This document shows positions 43,401 to 50,712 of a DNA stretch of 64,000 nt, piece after piece (position 1 is the first letter of the stretch; each line of letters begins with the position of its first letter). Below the pieces are notes generated by a model, which saw only the letters and a list, made by a program, of their open reading frames with translations, searched no databases and was not told where the DNA came from. Origin of the DNA: CAYRCJ01 sp964422785 (GTDB lineage Bacteria > Patescibacteriota > Minisyncoccia > UBA11713 > 2-01-FULL-45-33); assembly GCA_964422785.1 (NCBI GenBank), contig CAYRCJ010000001.1:1-64000 (forward strand), written 5' to 3'. The translations under genes were made by a program, and so were the position numbers.

Positions 43401-43506
43401 NNNNNNNNNNNNNNNNNNNNNNNNNNNNNNNNNNNNNNNNNNNNNNNNNNNNNNNNNNNNNNNNNNNNNNNNNNNNNGAATGGGTGTGGAGGTGGACAAA
43501 TGACAT
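40466..43506 (-). CDS. dnaE: DNA polymerase III alpha subunit, interrupted by an assembly gap
   Basis: The true start is the ATG at 43506, which reads MSFVHLHTH before the gap at 43378-43477. After the gap the frame resumes with KLVTIAHLDGFYYKPRIDK, so part of the PHP domain is missing. The remainder has all polymerase features: GPGRGSAAGSLIAYALGI, PPDIDLDFADTRRDEV (two catalytic Asp), SLFRPGPMELIP, FNRSHAACYAMLGFQTAYLK, a helix-hairpin-helix region and a C-terminal OB domain (MVLKLGDLTDEIEAVVFP-type). This is the replicative polymerase. The coding frames on either side require a gap length of 3n+2, so 100 Ns is only nominal; about 95-100 residues are missing by comparison with the family. 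Confidence 0.95.
43378..43477. other. Assembly gap (100 N) inside dnaE
   Basis: A run of exactly 100 Ns. Frame arithmetic (29 coding bases on one side, 2912 on the other) shows that the real gap cannot be 100 bases if dnaE is intact. Family length suggests roughly 290-300 missing bases. Confidence 0.95.
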
Positions 43507-43512
43507 GCAACA

Positions 43513-43542
43513 ATTATATAGTATACCGGGGCACTTTAACAA
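43513..43542 (-). promoter_or_regulatory. Leaderless promoter of dnaE
   Basis: On the - strand: TTGTTA, 18-bp spacer, TATAAT (43513-43518 on the + strand). The expected start site falls on the A of the dnaE ATG at 43506. Confidence 0.6.
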
Positions 43543-43551
43543 AGGAATAAA

Positions 43552-44697
43552 ATGCTTTACTGCGACCTGCTTTACGGAACATGGAAATTGCCGCCCGCGA
43601 TAGAAAAATTGGCACATACAAAAGAAATGGCACGCCTTCGGAATATCACCCAATCCACATTGCCGAACAATCTTATAGTTGAAGGGGCGCTACCTAGTCG
43701 TTTTCATCACGGATTGGGAGTATGCCATTTGGCGCAAATTGTCGTAAACAACAACCGCGATTTAAAAGAATACAAAACCTTGCTTCCCGTTGCCGCGCTG
43801 CTTCACGACGCAGGTAATCCGCCTTTTTCCCACACCTCGGAACATTTTTTGAAAGAGATGACCGGAAAAAATGGCGAATCTTTTTTGGAAGATATTCTTG
43901 ACGGCTCGGAAACGGAAAAGGTTTTGAAAGATTTTGGGATGACAAGCAAGCAAGTTGTTGATTTGGTCGCGGGTCTGGATAAACCGATTTCCGATGTTCT
44001 TCACGGATCGATGGACTTGGATAATCTGGATAACGTCGGGAGGCACAACAAAGTGATGAGAAGCGGAGGCCCGGAGTTTGATGCCCAAAAAATCGCCTCG
44101 CGATTTAGATTTGATAAAGAATGGTATTTGGGCAGCAGTGTCCGGGCCAACGCAGAAATGTGGCGCTACTGCCGTTTGGCTGTATATAGAAACATATATA
44201 GTCAGCCGCATCTGAACATCGGAATTATGATTTACCGCGCCCTGGAGATAGCGTTTTGCGAAGGCGACCTCCATAGAAATTTCTTTTTTCTGGATGATGT
44301 TAAGGCCCTGAATTTTTTGCTTGAAAAATGCAATCCAAAGACGGCATATTTAGCGGATCAGGCTATTCGGTGGAATTGGTATCACGAAGTTTTCAGCATG
44401 GAATACAAATATCCTTCGGGAAAATTTAAAAAATTGGCGGAGAGTTGGAGAGGAAGAAAATATTTGGCGGACACAGTCGCCCACAAATTGAAAATTCCAC
44501 AAAAAAAAGTTTGCGTTTATATCGGCGCCGGAAAAGAAAAAAGAAAAATAAAAATTCCGTTTCTTTTTCCCGGCGGCCTAAGGCGATACGACGATAGTGA
44601 CGACTCCCCGGTTTACAGAATTAAAATTTACGTACCGGAAGAGTTCATCAATAAAGCAGGCGCCACACGAGACATAGTTTTGGGAGAAATAAGTTAA
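43552..44697 (+). CDS. HD-domain phosphohydrolase (SAMHD1/dGTPase-like)
   Basis: 381 residues. The HD metal-binding set is His52/His53 (SRFHHGLG), His85-Asp86 (AALLHDAGNPPFSH), His94 and a later Asp near 157 (MDLDNLDNVGRH, equivalent to the IDVDKWDY motif of SAMHD1-like enzymes). Such enzymes remove triphosphate from dNTPs or cleave other nucleotides. The C-terminal third (about 300-375) has a beta-rich domain (KVCVYIGAGKEKRKIKIPF) without a clear match. It is divergent from dnaE with 45 bases between starts, a placement consistent with dNTP control, although this is inference. AAAGGAA precedes the ATG. Confidence 0.8.
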   Translation: MLYCDLLYGTWKLPPAIEKLAHTKEMARLRNITQSTLPNNLIVEGALPSRFHHGLGVCHLAQIVVNNNRDLKEYKTLLPVAALLHDAGNPPFSHTSEHFLKEMTGKNGESFLEDILDGSETEKVLKDFGMTSKQVVDLVAGLDKPISDVLHGSMDLDNLDNVGRHNKVMRSGGPEFDAQKIASRFRFDKEWYLGSSVRANAEMWRYCRLAVYRNIYSQPHLNIGIMIYRALEIAFCEGDLHRNFFFLDDVKALNFLLEKCNPKTAYLADQAIRWNWYHEVFSMEYKYPSGKFKKLAESWRGRKYLADTVAHKLKIPQKKVCVYIGAGKEKRKIKIPFLFPGGLRRYDDSDDSPVYRIKIYVPEEFINKAGATRDIVLGEIS

Positions 44698-44720
44698 CCC
44701 CGCTTTTGCGGGGTTTAATT
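44698..44720 (+). terminator. Intrinsic terminator
   Basis: Stem AACCCCGC tttt GCGGGGTT with TTAATTTAT after it; it begins at the HD gene stop codon. Confidence 0.75.
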
Positions 44721-44872
44721 TATCTAGAAATGCAGTTTTAACGCTATCGCTGGAAAAATGTATTTTTCAGTATTTACTTATTTACTAGCACAAGAAGGAA
44801 TTGAAACGAAACTAAAAATCGTCAGAGATGTTATATTTAAGAGATAAATTGAATCTTTGAAAGGAAACAAAA

Positions 44873-45229
44873 ATGTCATCAGACACACTGCGCGCTAAAC
44901 TTCGCGAGCTAAATCAGGAGCAAGGCAATGCGGCTAAAGCCAAAGAAAAAAACGAACAGGTAATAGTCAGGCTCATTGAATCTTTTTCGGACACTCAAAT
45001 CCGACAAGCCGTTGCGGAAATTGATGAAGAAATTTCCAAGCATGAAAAGGTAATTGAAGAACATGAAAAAGCCTCAAATGTGTTAAGAGAAGAGTTGATT
45101 ATTTTTAGAAAATATTGCAAGCACAAAAATACAGAAAGTGATTCCGAGGGCAATATGACCGCTGTTACTTGCAAAGATTGCGGCCATTCGTGGGTTAATA
45201 ATTTAAGTATCTCGCATCTTTATCACTAA
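44873..45229 (+). CDS. Coiled-coil protein with C-terminal zinc-ribbon-like motif
   Basis: 118 residues. Residues 1-80 form a charged coiled coil (REELIIFRKY at its end). The tail carries C-K-H (CKHKN) and later CKDCGHSW, a possible Cys/His zinc site. The leader contains TCTTTGAAAGGAA (44854-44866), shared with other accessory cassettes, and a terminator follows, so the gene is a self-contained unit. The 150-base stretch before it is AT-rich and otherwise empty. No family was recognised. Confidence 0.6.
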   Translation: MSSDTLRAKLRELNQEQGNAAKAKEKNEQVIVRLIESFSDTQIRQAVAEIDEEISKHEKVIEEHEKASNVLREELIIFRKYCKHKNTESDSEGNMTAVTCKDCGHSWVNNLSISHLYH

Positions 45230-45249
45230 AGAAATCTACAAATAAAGAT

Positions 45250-45278
45250 AAATCTCAGGTAAAATCCTGAGATTTTTT
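45250..45278 (+). terminator. Intrinsic terminator
   Basis: Stem AAATCTCAGG taaaat CCTGAGATTT followed by TTTT. It ends the coiled-coil cassette just before rnhB. Confidence 0.85.
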
Positions 45279-45313
45279 TGCAAAATTTTATAGTTAAGTA
45301 GTAGTATTATTCT

Positions 45314-45940
45314 GTGGCTAAAAAATATATTATCGGAATAGATGAAGTCGGGCGGGGGCCTTTGGCCGGGCCGGTTACGGTTGCCGCGGTAATCGCGGCG
45401 ACGGTTTTTTACAAAAATCAGCGGTTTTTTTCCGGGATCAAAGACTCAAAAAAACTTTCTCCTGAAAAAAGAGAAGAATGGTTTCGAAAGTTTACAGCGC
45501 ATAGCAAAAAGGACGCGGAGTTTAAATTCGTTCATGCCAGTGTTGCCGCCGAATGGATAGATAAGATTGGGATTTCCGCCGCGCTGAGATTGGCTGTAAA
45601 GAAGTGTCTGCAAAAATTAGATGTTAAAAATTTAAAACAAAAAATTATGCTCGACGGCAGCCTCTACGCGCCGAAAGAATACACAAATCAAGAAACGATT
45701 ATAAAAGGTGATGAGAAAGTGCCGATAATCGCGGCCGCTTCCATCGTCGGGAAGGTAATAAGAGACAGGATGATGATAAGGCTTCATAATAAATTTCCGG
45801 AATATGGCTTCGATGCTCACAAAGGTTATGGCACAAGAATGCATCAGGCTGCGATCAAAAGATATGGTCTTTCATCAATTCACCGCAAAACATTTTGTCG
45901 CAAGATCCTGAGCTTGTCGAAGGACAGAAAGTTTATATAA
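45314..45940 (+). CDS. rnhB: Ribonuclease HII
   Basis: 208 residues with a GTG start. The opening KYIIGIDEVGRGPLAGPVTV has the catalytic Asp10 and Glu11; the other metal ligands are Asp114 (MLDGSLYAP) and Asp151 (VIRDRMM). GYGTRMHQAAIKRYG and SSIHRKTF complete the family pattern. RNase HII cuts RNA in DNA hybrids, including single ribonucleotides. TATTAT (45305-45310) lies next to the start, suggesting little or no leader. The last 12 residues (RKILSLSKDRKFI) run over a repeat-like sequence at 45906-45924, so the natural C-terminus may have been replaced. Confidence 0.93.
   Translation: MAKKYIIGIDEVGRGPLAGPVTVAAVIAATVFYKNQRFFSGIKDSKKLSPEKREEWFRKFTAHSKKDAEFKFVHASVAAEWIDKIGISAALRLAVKKCLQKLDVKNLKQKIMLDGSLYAPKEYTNQETIIKGDEKVPIIAAASIVGKVIRDRMMIRLHNKFPEYGFDAHKGYGTRMHQAAIKRYGLSSIHRKTFCRKILSLSKDRKFI
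45906..45924 (+). repeat. Dispersed-repeat-like sequence at the rnhB 3' end
   Basis: TCCTGAGCTTGTCGAAGGA, an imperfect palindrome (TCCT...AGGA, CTT gtcg AAG) that I associate with short repeats scattered through Patescibacteria genomes. Here it encodes ILSLSKDR at the protein end. Only one copy is in the window, so repeat status rests on memory rather than on this sequence. Confidence 0.4.
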
Positions 45941-45947
45941 AAAACTC

Positions 45948-45972
45948 GAGCCCCCATTGCGGGGGCTCTTTT
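45948..45972. terminator. Terminator between rnhB and a convergent gene
   Basis: Stem GAGCCCCC attgc GGGGGCTC followed by TTTT, with A-runs upstream. Confidence 0.85.
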
Positions 45973-45981
45973 GGTAGGGTG

Positions 45982-46392
45982 TTACGTTGCGGATTTTTCG
46001 GCGGGATTTTCCGGGGCGGCTGGCGGGAGGGAAGCGATGGTTTGCTCGACGATCTTTTGCCAATTTTCGATGATCGGCACAATCTCGTATTCCAGCGCAT
46101 CGCAAATGGAAACCCACCAATTTTTTTCCTGGGCGGCGGTGAGCAGGGCTAGGGAGCGTTTCAGACCCTGGTTGAGTTCGGCTGTGATGTATAGCGTATC
46201 GCCGTAAACCCATCCGTGATCTTCAGCGAAAAGTCCAGCGATGATCTCGATGCCTTCAAGAAAGACGGCTAGTTTGTCATACGCCAGTTGTCCGCGCCTA
46301 TTTTCCAAGTCCTTTACTATTTCTTGAACCGATCTGATTGCCGCCGCAAGTTTGTTTTTTAATTCCACAAGTTCATCAATTGTCAGTTTCAA
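45982..46392 (-). CDS. Hypothetical helical protein
   Basis: 136 residues with a TTG start supported by AGGAGG five bases upstream. It is mostly helical (LTIDELVELKNKLAAAIRSV, LNQGLKRSLALLTAAQEKNW) with a Pro/Ala/Glu tail. No membrane segment or known motif. Its promoter is a full consensus (TTGACA, 17 bp, TATAAT) shared back to back with the divergent gene. Confidence 0.6.
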   Translation of the reverse strand: MKLTIDELVELKNKLAAAIRSVQEIVKDLENRRGQLAYDKLAVFLEGIEIIAGLFAEDHGWVYGDTLYITAELNQGLKRSLALLTAAQEKNWWVSICDALEYEIVPIIENWQKIVEQTIASLPPAAPENPAEKSAT

Positions 46393-46420
46393 GGCAACCT
46401 CCTATTTTTAACCTAATTTA

Positions 46421-46478
46421 ATTATATATTAAAAATAATGCTTTGTCAATAGACAAAAATGCTTAAATATTGTAGATT
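46421..46478. promoter_or_regulatory. Divergent promoters with abutting -35 boxes
   Basis: Minus strand: TTGACA (46444-46449), 17 bp, TATAAT (46421-46426), an exact consensus. Plus strand: TAGACA (46450-46455), 17 bp, TAGATT (46473-46478). The two -35 boxes touch and together form the palindrome TTTGTC aata GACAAA (46442-46457), a good candidate operator. Confidence 0.65.
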
Positions 46479-46505
46479 AATTGTCGGAAGAAAGGGGACT
46501 AGAAA

Positions 46506-47576
46506 ATGCCAAAGGCGCATCGTATTGAAAGCCTTATTGCCAGGCATCCGGAGGAATGGGGTCCGACAAAATATCTTGCTACGTCATTTGATAACAGATC
46601 ATTTTTTTGCGAGCGCGGTTTGGAATACGGCCATGAACATCGCATTATTTTAAACGACAGGGTATACGCTGAATGGAGCGATCCGCATTCTTATCCCAAA
46701 GCCGTGCTTTCATACGACGGCAAAAAACTGGCAGTGGCGATGGAAAATATTTCCGGCGGCAAGCGCACGAATGTTATCACGATTAACGGAAAAATTGCAT
46801 ACGAAGTTCCTTTTGAAACAGTGTACCGCTTTAACTGGCTTGATAACGAAAGGCTTGCTTGGAATGCTTGGAATACAGGTACAAACACCCACCGGATTGA
46901 CGACAGCGGCACTAGATTTTTTATTAACGGCGTTGATATGACTGAGACATTTGATTTTGAGCCAGTGATCGGCCGGCATGGTCGCGGCGAAGTATATGTA
47001 AAAGAAGAAAACATGCTTTATCGGGTGTACGACGATGGAACCAGATCCAAGCCGACCGCCGTTCCCGCGGATTGGAGCGGATGGCATTCAAGAGGGTGGG
47101 ATTGGGATAAGGATTCTTTGCCGGAAAAAGCAAAAGATTCTCCTGAGATTGTTGAGCGCCTTACTCTGCCGGCGGGTTTTTTAAACTCGATATTGGAATG
47201 TATCTTTGATAGAGCGGAGGCGTACGAAGCGCGCAATAACAACAAAGAGCCTTGGTGGATGCGACCGATAGCATTTATTTTTAATCCATACTTCGGGATC
47301 GGGCACGCATATTTGAAAAGCGCCAAAAGATACTTTCCGGCGAATAACGGAAAAGAATGGAAAAGGGGTTACCATTTTGCGGGAGATCAATTTTATACGC
47401 TGTCGGGAGAGCTTGTAGCTTCTGTCGCCAACGGGCAAAAGATGGCCGTAGCGATTGATGAAAAAGAAGGCGATTGGTGGGATGAGGTTTATAATTCCCG
47501 CTTTCTTTCACAAGAAAATTGTCTTTCATACCTTGCCCGCGAAGGCAACGAATTTTTCAGAATTGTGGTTGAATAA
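46506..47576 (+). CDS. Unrecognised protein with beta-propeller-like repeats
   Basis: 356 residues, no signal peptide. Residues about 20-200 have repeated strands of the form VLSYDGKKLAVAMENISGGK and LDNERLAWNAW, similar to TolB/WD-like propeller blades. The C-terminal half includes a helical segment (SILECIFDRAEAYEARNNNK) and a conserved-looking FIFNPYFGIGHAYLKSAKRY. AAAGGGG precedes the ATG at 46506. It is a single-gene cassette with its own promoter and a terminator that overlaps the rpmF promoter. Function unknown. Confidence 0.6.
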   Translation: MPKAHRIESLIARHPEEWGPTKYLATSFDNRSFFCERGLEYGHEHRIILNDRVYAEWSDPHSYPKAVLSYDGKKLAVAMENISGGKRTNVITINGKIAYEVPFETVYRFNWLDNERLAWNAWNTGTNTHRIDDSGTRFFINGVDMTETFDFEPVIGRHGRGEVYVKEENMLYRVYDDGTRSKPTAVPADWSGWHSRGWDWDKDSLPEKAKDSPEIVERLTLPAGFLNSILECIFDRAEAYEARNNNKEPWWMRPIAFIFNPYFGIGHAYLKSAKRYFPANNGKEWKRGYHFAGDQFYTLSGELVASVANGQKMAVAIDEKEGDWWDEVYNSRFLSQENCLSYLAREGNEFFRIVVE

Positions 47577-47590
47577 CTAAAAACTAAATT

Positions 47591-47629
47591 ATCCCGTTCC
47601 GATAGCCGTCGGAGCGGGATTGCTTTTTT
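47591..47629 (+). terminator. Terminator overlapping the rpmF promoter
   Basis: Stem ATCCCGTTCCGA / TCGGAGCGGGAT (47591-47602 and 47609-47620, one G-T pair) followed by TTGCTTTTTT, which holds the -35 box of the next promoter. Confidence 0.8.
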
Positions 47630-47647
47630 ATATGGCTGGGTTATAAT
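47620..47647 (+). promoter_or_regulatory. rpmF promoter, leaderless
   Basis: TTGCTT (47620-47625) inside the terminator T-run, 16-bp spacer, consensus TATAAT (47642-47647). The ATG at 47655 is 8 bases from the -10 box, so the message should be leaderless. Confidence 0.65.
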
Positions 47648-47654
47648 CAATATT

Positions 47655-47891
47655 ATGACAGTAAGAATGCGACATACTCATTCTCATACCAAAAACAGGC
47701 GGTCTCACCATTCTTTAACGGCTGCCGGTTTAATTAAATGCTCAAAATGCGGAGTTGATGCTTTGCCGCATGTTGTTTGCGCGAATTGCGGTTTTTATAA
47801 AGGCAAAGAAGTTGTTGACGTTCTCAAAAAACTGACCAAAAGAGAACGGAAAGCAAAAGAAAAAGAATTAGAAGCAAAAGAGAATAAATAA
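47655..47891 (+). CDS. rpmF: 50S ribosomal protein bL32
   Basis: 78 residues. The basic start MTVRMRHTHSHTKNRRSHHS and the zinc ribbon CSKCGVDALPHVVCANCG are the bL32 signature. A Lys/Glu-rich tail (about 56-78) extends it beyond the usual 55-65 residues. It begins a three-gene run with the NusB-NUDIX fusion and rnc, all close or overlapping, so ribosome production and RNA processing genes are cotranscribed. Confidence 0.93.
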   Translation: MTVRMRHTHSHTKNRRSHHSLTAAGLIKCSKCGVDALPHVVCANCGFYKGKEVVDVLKKLTKRERKAKEKELEAKENK

Positions 47892-47903
47892 CTTTAAAAA
47901 TAA

Positions 47904-48791
47904 ATGGCCAATAGGCACCTTGCAAGATCTTTAGCAATGCAGTCTCTTTTCGAATGGGATTTTTTTGGCGGCAAAAACAAGCTGGATGAAATTTTGCGCC
48001 GCAATATTTCCGAATTTGCTCCGGGCATTGAAGACAGTGATTTTTCTCAAAAACTCATTGACGGAGTTTTGGAGCACAAAAAAGAATTGGACGATATTAT
48101 AGAAAAAGCCGCTCCCGAATGGCCAATACCTCAAATCGCCCCGGTGGATAGAAATGTTCTTCGCATCGGTCTTTTTGAATTGCTTTTCGGCGACCGCGCT
48201 GAAGTTCCTCCAAAGGTGGCGATTAACGAAGCCATTGAACTTGCGAAAACTTTTGGAGGGGATTCGTCAGGAAAATTTGTTAACGGCGTATTGGGCACGG
48301 TTTACCGCGAGATAGGCGAGCCCGGCAAGGATGACACCGGCAGAAGCGGACAGCCGCTTGATCTGGAAAAACTTCCCAAAGAAGAATTGGGAGGAGCTGT
48401 TGTTTTCCGGAGAGATGGCGACAAAATAATTTTTGCCTTTGTGCATGATGTTTTCGGCTACTGGACTTTGTCCAAAGGCCACCTGGAAAAGGGCGAAGAC
48501 GCGGAGGCGGGGACTCTTCGCGAAATTACCGAAGAGCTTGGGTTAAAAAATATTAAAATAATCCAAAAAATCGGCGACAACGAATATATCGCTTCCGATC
48601 CGGAAACCGGCCCGACAAGACGCCATGTCAATTATTTTTTGATTGAAACAACAGATAAGAATTTAAAATTGGAAAGTTCGGGCGGGCTGGACGATGCCGA
48701 ATGGTTCTCATACCACCAGGCTCAAGATTTAAAAATATACGAAGATATAAAACCAATTTTTGAATTAGCCGCCAAGGATCTGGGCTTATGA
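47904..48791 (+). CDS. nusB: NusB antitermination factor fused to a NUDIX hydrolase
   Basis: 295 residues. Residues 1-137 are a full NusB (RHLARSLAMQSLFEWDF, APVDRNVLRIGLFELLF, KFVNGVLGTVYREI). A short linker leads to a NUDIX domain (about 160-293) with an intact box at 192-214: G-x5-E-x7-R-E-x2-E-E-x-G-L (GHLEKGE then REITEELGL). NusB helps RNA polymerase through rRNA operons; NUDIX enzymes clean up nucleoside diphosphate derivatives or decap RNA. Both domains look active. The stop overlaps rnc (ATGA), so it is cotranslated with RNase III. A single-frame fusion is not the usual bacterial arrangement. Confidence 0.92.
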   Translation: MANRHLARSLAMQSLFEWDFFGGKNKLDEILRRNISEFAPGIEDSDFSQKLIDGVLEHKKELDDIIEKAAPEWPIPQIAPVDRNVLRIGLFELLFGDRAEVPPKVAINEAIELAKTFGGDSSGKFVNGVLGTVYREIGEPGKDDTGRSGQPLDLEKLPKEELGGAVVFRRDGDKIIFAFVHDVFGYWTLSKGHLEKGEDAEAGTLREITEELGLKNIKIIQKIGDNEYIASDPETGPTRRHVNYFLIETTDKNLKLESSGGLDDAEWFSYHQAQDLKIYEDIKPIFELAAKDLGL

Positions 48792-49480
48792 TAAATTTAC
48801 AAAAGTTTGAAGAAATTTTGGGAGTTACATTCAAGGACAAAGATCTTCTTAAGACATCTTTGACCCATCGGTCTTATTTAAATGAAAATCCGGGAGAGGC
48901 CGGCGCCAACAACGAGCGCCTGGAATATTTGGGGGATGCGGTTTTGGAGCTTGTAATCACAGAGTATGTTTACGAAAAATTCCCGGATAAGCCGGAAGGC
49001 GATCTTACCAGTCTCCGGGCCTCTTTGGTCAACGCCAATATTTTGGGGGACGTGGCGAGTAACCTTGGATTTAATGAGTTCCTTTTGCTGTCGCGCGGAG
49101 AGGCGCGGGATGTAGGAAGGGCGAGACTTTATATTTTGGCCAACGCATACGAAGCGGTTGTGGGGGCGATTTATTTGGACCAGGGATATCAAGTTGTAAG
49201 AGATTATATTTTGCGCGGATTGGTTCCTTTGATTCCGGAAATAGTTGAGAAAAAATTATACAAAGACGCCAAGAGTTTGTTTCAAGAGGAAGCTCAGGAA
49301 AGAGTCGGCTCCACTCCCACCTACGAAGTTTTAAAAGAATGGGGGCCGGACCACGACAAACATTTTGTGATCGGAGTTTATTTGGGGCGCGATCTCGTGG
49401 CCGAAGGCGAAGGGCCTTCCAAGCAAGATGCCCAGCAACAGGCGGCGGAGGCGGCTCTGAAGTCAAAGGGTTGGGGTTGA
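48788..49480 (+). CDS. rnc: Ribonuclease III
   Basis: 230 residues. The catalytic signature NERLEYLGDAVLEL (42-55) holds Glu43, Glu46 and Asp50. The second cluster reads LANAYEAVVGAIYLD, in which the usual metal-ligand Asp is Asn119 while Glu122 is kept. A double-stranded RNA-binding domain fills residues about 160-228 (GSTPTYEVLKEWGPDHDKHF, SKQDAQQQAAEAAL). The enzyme processes rRNA precursors and other duplex RNAs. It overlaps the NusB-NUDIX gene by 4 bases and ends 4 bases before dual element 3. Confidence 0.94.
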   Translation: MINLQKFEEILGVTFKDKDLLKTSLTHRSYLNENPGEAGANNERLEYLGDAVLELVITEYVYEKFPDKPEGDLTSLRASLVNANILGDVASNLGFNEFLLLSRGEARDVGRARLYILANAYEAVVGAIYLDQGYQVVRDYILRGLVPLIPEIVEKKLYKDAKSLFQEEAQERVGSTPTYEVLKEWGPDHDKHFVIGVYLGRDLVAEGEGPSKQDAQQQAAEAALKSKGWG

Positions 49481-49484
49481 TAAA

Positions 49485-49520
49485 TTGACAAAATGGCGCG
49501 AAAGCGCTATTTTTGTTTTG
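49485..49520 (+). promoter_or_regulatory. Dual terminator/promoter element 3 (after rnc)
   Basis: TTGACA (49485-49490), 17-bp spacer, TATTTT (49508-49513). The palindrome AAAATGGCGC gaaa GCGCTATTTT (49490-49513, one G-T pair) fills the spacer, followed by TGTTTTGG. It starts 4 bases after the rnc stop. Confidence 0.7.
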
Positions 49521-49540
49521 GATTGAAAAAGGAGTGATTC

Positions 49541-49816
49541 ATGAATCTATATCAGAGAAGCGCATTTGGGCTCGATCCGAAAATTGGCTTTGGAATTTCC
49601 TTTGTTGCTACAGTAATTGTTTCAGTTATCCTCGCATTGTTGGCCATATCCTCGAATGTCGAGACAAATACTTTGGTCCGTCTAATGATTGCTCCGTTTT
49701 TCTTACTGGGCTTGATAAGATTTGTTTGGAGCCCAGGGGGGGGCATGAACAGGATGCCGGTTTTTCTACAATGGTGTTTCGTCGCGGTCCTAGTATTATT
49801 CGCGTTTTGGAAATAA
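49541..49816 (+). CDS. Small polytopic membrane protein
   Basis: 91 residues with AAAAAGGAG before the ATG. Three hydrophobic stretches (about 15-38, 44-63, 74-90) and a Gly-rich turn (SPGGGMNRMP). It is the only gene driven by dual element 3. Its size and setting match the membrane protein behind element 2, although the sequences are not obviously similar. No family was recognised. Confidence 0.6.
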   Translation: MNLYQRSAFGLDPKIGFGISFVATVIVSVILALLAISSNVETNTLVRLMIAPFFLLGLIRFVWSPGGGMNRMPVFLQWCFVAVLVLFAFWK

Positions 49817-49852
49817 GATCCTCTTATATTTTTGAAATATCAAAAAATTCAA

Positions 49853-49885
49853 AAAGCCGGCGATTGCCGGCTTTCTTTTTTTATT
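49853..49885. terminator. Terminator between convergent genes
   Basis: Stem AAAGCCGGC gatt GCCGGCTTT with T-rich sequence after and A-rich before. It serves the small membrane gene and the convergent NUDIX gene, overlapping the latter's last codons. Confidence 0.8.
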
Positions 49886-50666
49886 TTTTTTCTATTTTTT
49901 TTGTGCTCGCCATCACTTGCTCCCAAAGCTCGTCGTCCGACAAGTCTACTTTGGGGTCCGGCGGGATCCTTGTTTCGCTCAATCCCGGAAGCGGCATACT
50001 AAAAACTTTTTCAAAATGATCAAAAATTTCTTGATATTCGGTTTTCCCTTCACGGATTAACTTCCGAAGAGCGTATTTCACTCCCAGCGCGTGTTTGGGA
50101 TAGAAATTTCCGGGATGAAGAGACGCTATTTCCACAATTTGCGGCGCGTCCGTTTCTCCATCCACGCCCATTTTATTCATTTCTCCGATTACCCTGTTGA
50201 TCAAAAAGAAATGGGTTTCGTATGTTTTCCCGCTTTCCTCTTTTTTATTCGGAGAATAAAGGCATATTATTTTTTCAAAAAGGGCGATTCTTTCGCTTTC
50301 GCCGTTTCCTTTATCTATGATTTCTACAGGGTTATATCCGGTTTCCTCCACTATTTCCCTGGGAAGGGTGTAGCTTGGCGTATTTTCAGGATAAAAATCC
50401 AGTTCGTACTGATCAATCTCTCCGCCGGGCAAACCGAATTTGTCCGGTTTTGGGCGATGGATCCGCTCTTTTTCAAATCTTGCGAAAACTTCCTGTACAA
50501 CGTCTTTGGGAATAAATTTCCTACGTTCCCAAAGCTTAATTTGTTCGGCAAGATCATGGCGATTATCTTTAAGGTACTTGAGAATGGCGTGCCTCGTCTT
50601 GATATTCGGCACCACCAAGATATGTCTTGGATCAGGAAAAAATATCCCCGAACTCATTCCGTCCAT
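49881..50666 (-). CDS. NUDIX-family hydrolase with N-terminal extension
   Basis: 261 residues from the ATG at 50666, chosen because AGGAGG lies five to six bases upstream; an upstream in-frame start would fall inside the promoter. The NUDIX box is split by an insertion: GGE (81-83, in FGLPGGEIDQYELD) and REIVEETGY (103-111), with about 19 residues between in place of the usual 7-12. Residues 1-75 have no match. Substrates of NUDIX enzymes range from oxidised nucleotides to dinucleotide polyphosphates; this one cannot be assigned. The promoter is good (see 50684-50712). Confidence 0.72.
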   Translation of the reverse strand: MDGMSSGIFFPDPRHILVVPNIKTRHAILKYLKDNRHDLAEQIKLWERRKFIPKDVVQEVFARFEKERIHRPKPDKFGLPGGEIDQYELDFYPENTPSYTLPREIVEETGYNPVEIIDKGNGESERIALFEKIICLYSPNKKEESGKTYETHFFLINRVIGEMNKMGVDGETDAPQIVEIASLHPGNFYPKHALGVKYALRKLIREGKTEYQEIFDHFEKVFSMPLPGLSETRIPPDPKVDLSDDELWEQVMASTKKIEKK

Positions 50667-50683
50667 AAAAGCCTCCTGTTTAC

Positions 50684-50712
50684 ATACTATCATATTTACT
50701 ATAAAAAGTCAA
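50684..50712 (-). promoter_or_regulatory. Promoter of the NUDIX gene
   Basis: On the - strand: TTGACT (50707-50712), 17 bp, TAGTAT (50684-50689). The -35 box is the tail of the terminator of the preceding gene on that strand. Confidence 0.65.

Noticed and set aside
43478..43513. dnaE start at 43513 or a frame running from 43653
   Set aside because: The sequence from 43506 reads MSFVHLHTH, the conserved DnaE start; the longer frames arise only because the nominal 100-N gap shifts the phase.
44797..44820. GAATTGAAACGAAAC, similar to the end of some CRISPR repeats
   Set aside because: Only one copy, with no regularly spaced repeats around it and no cas genes.
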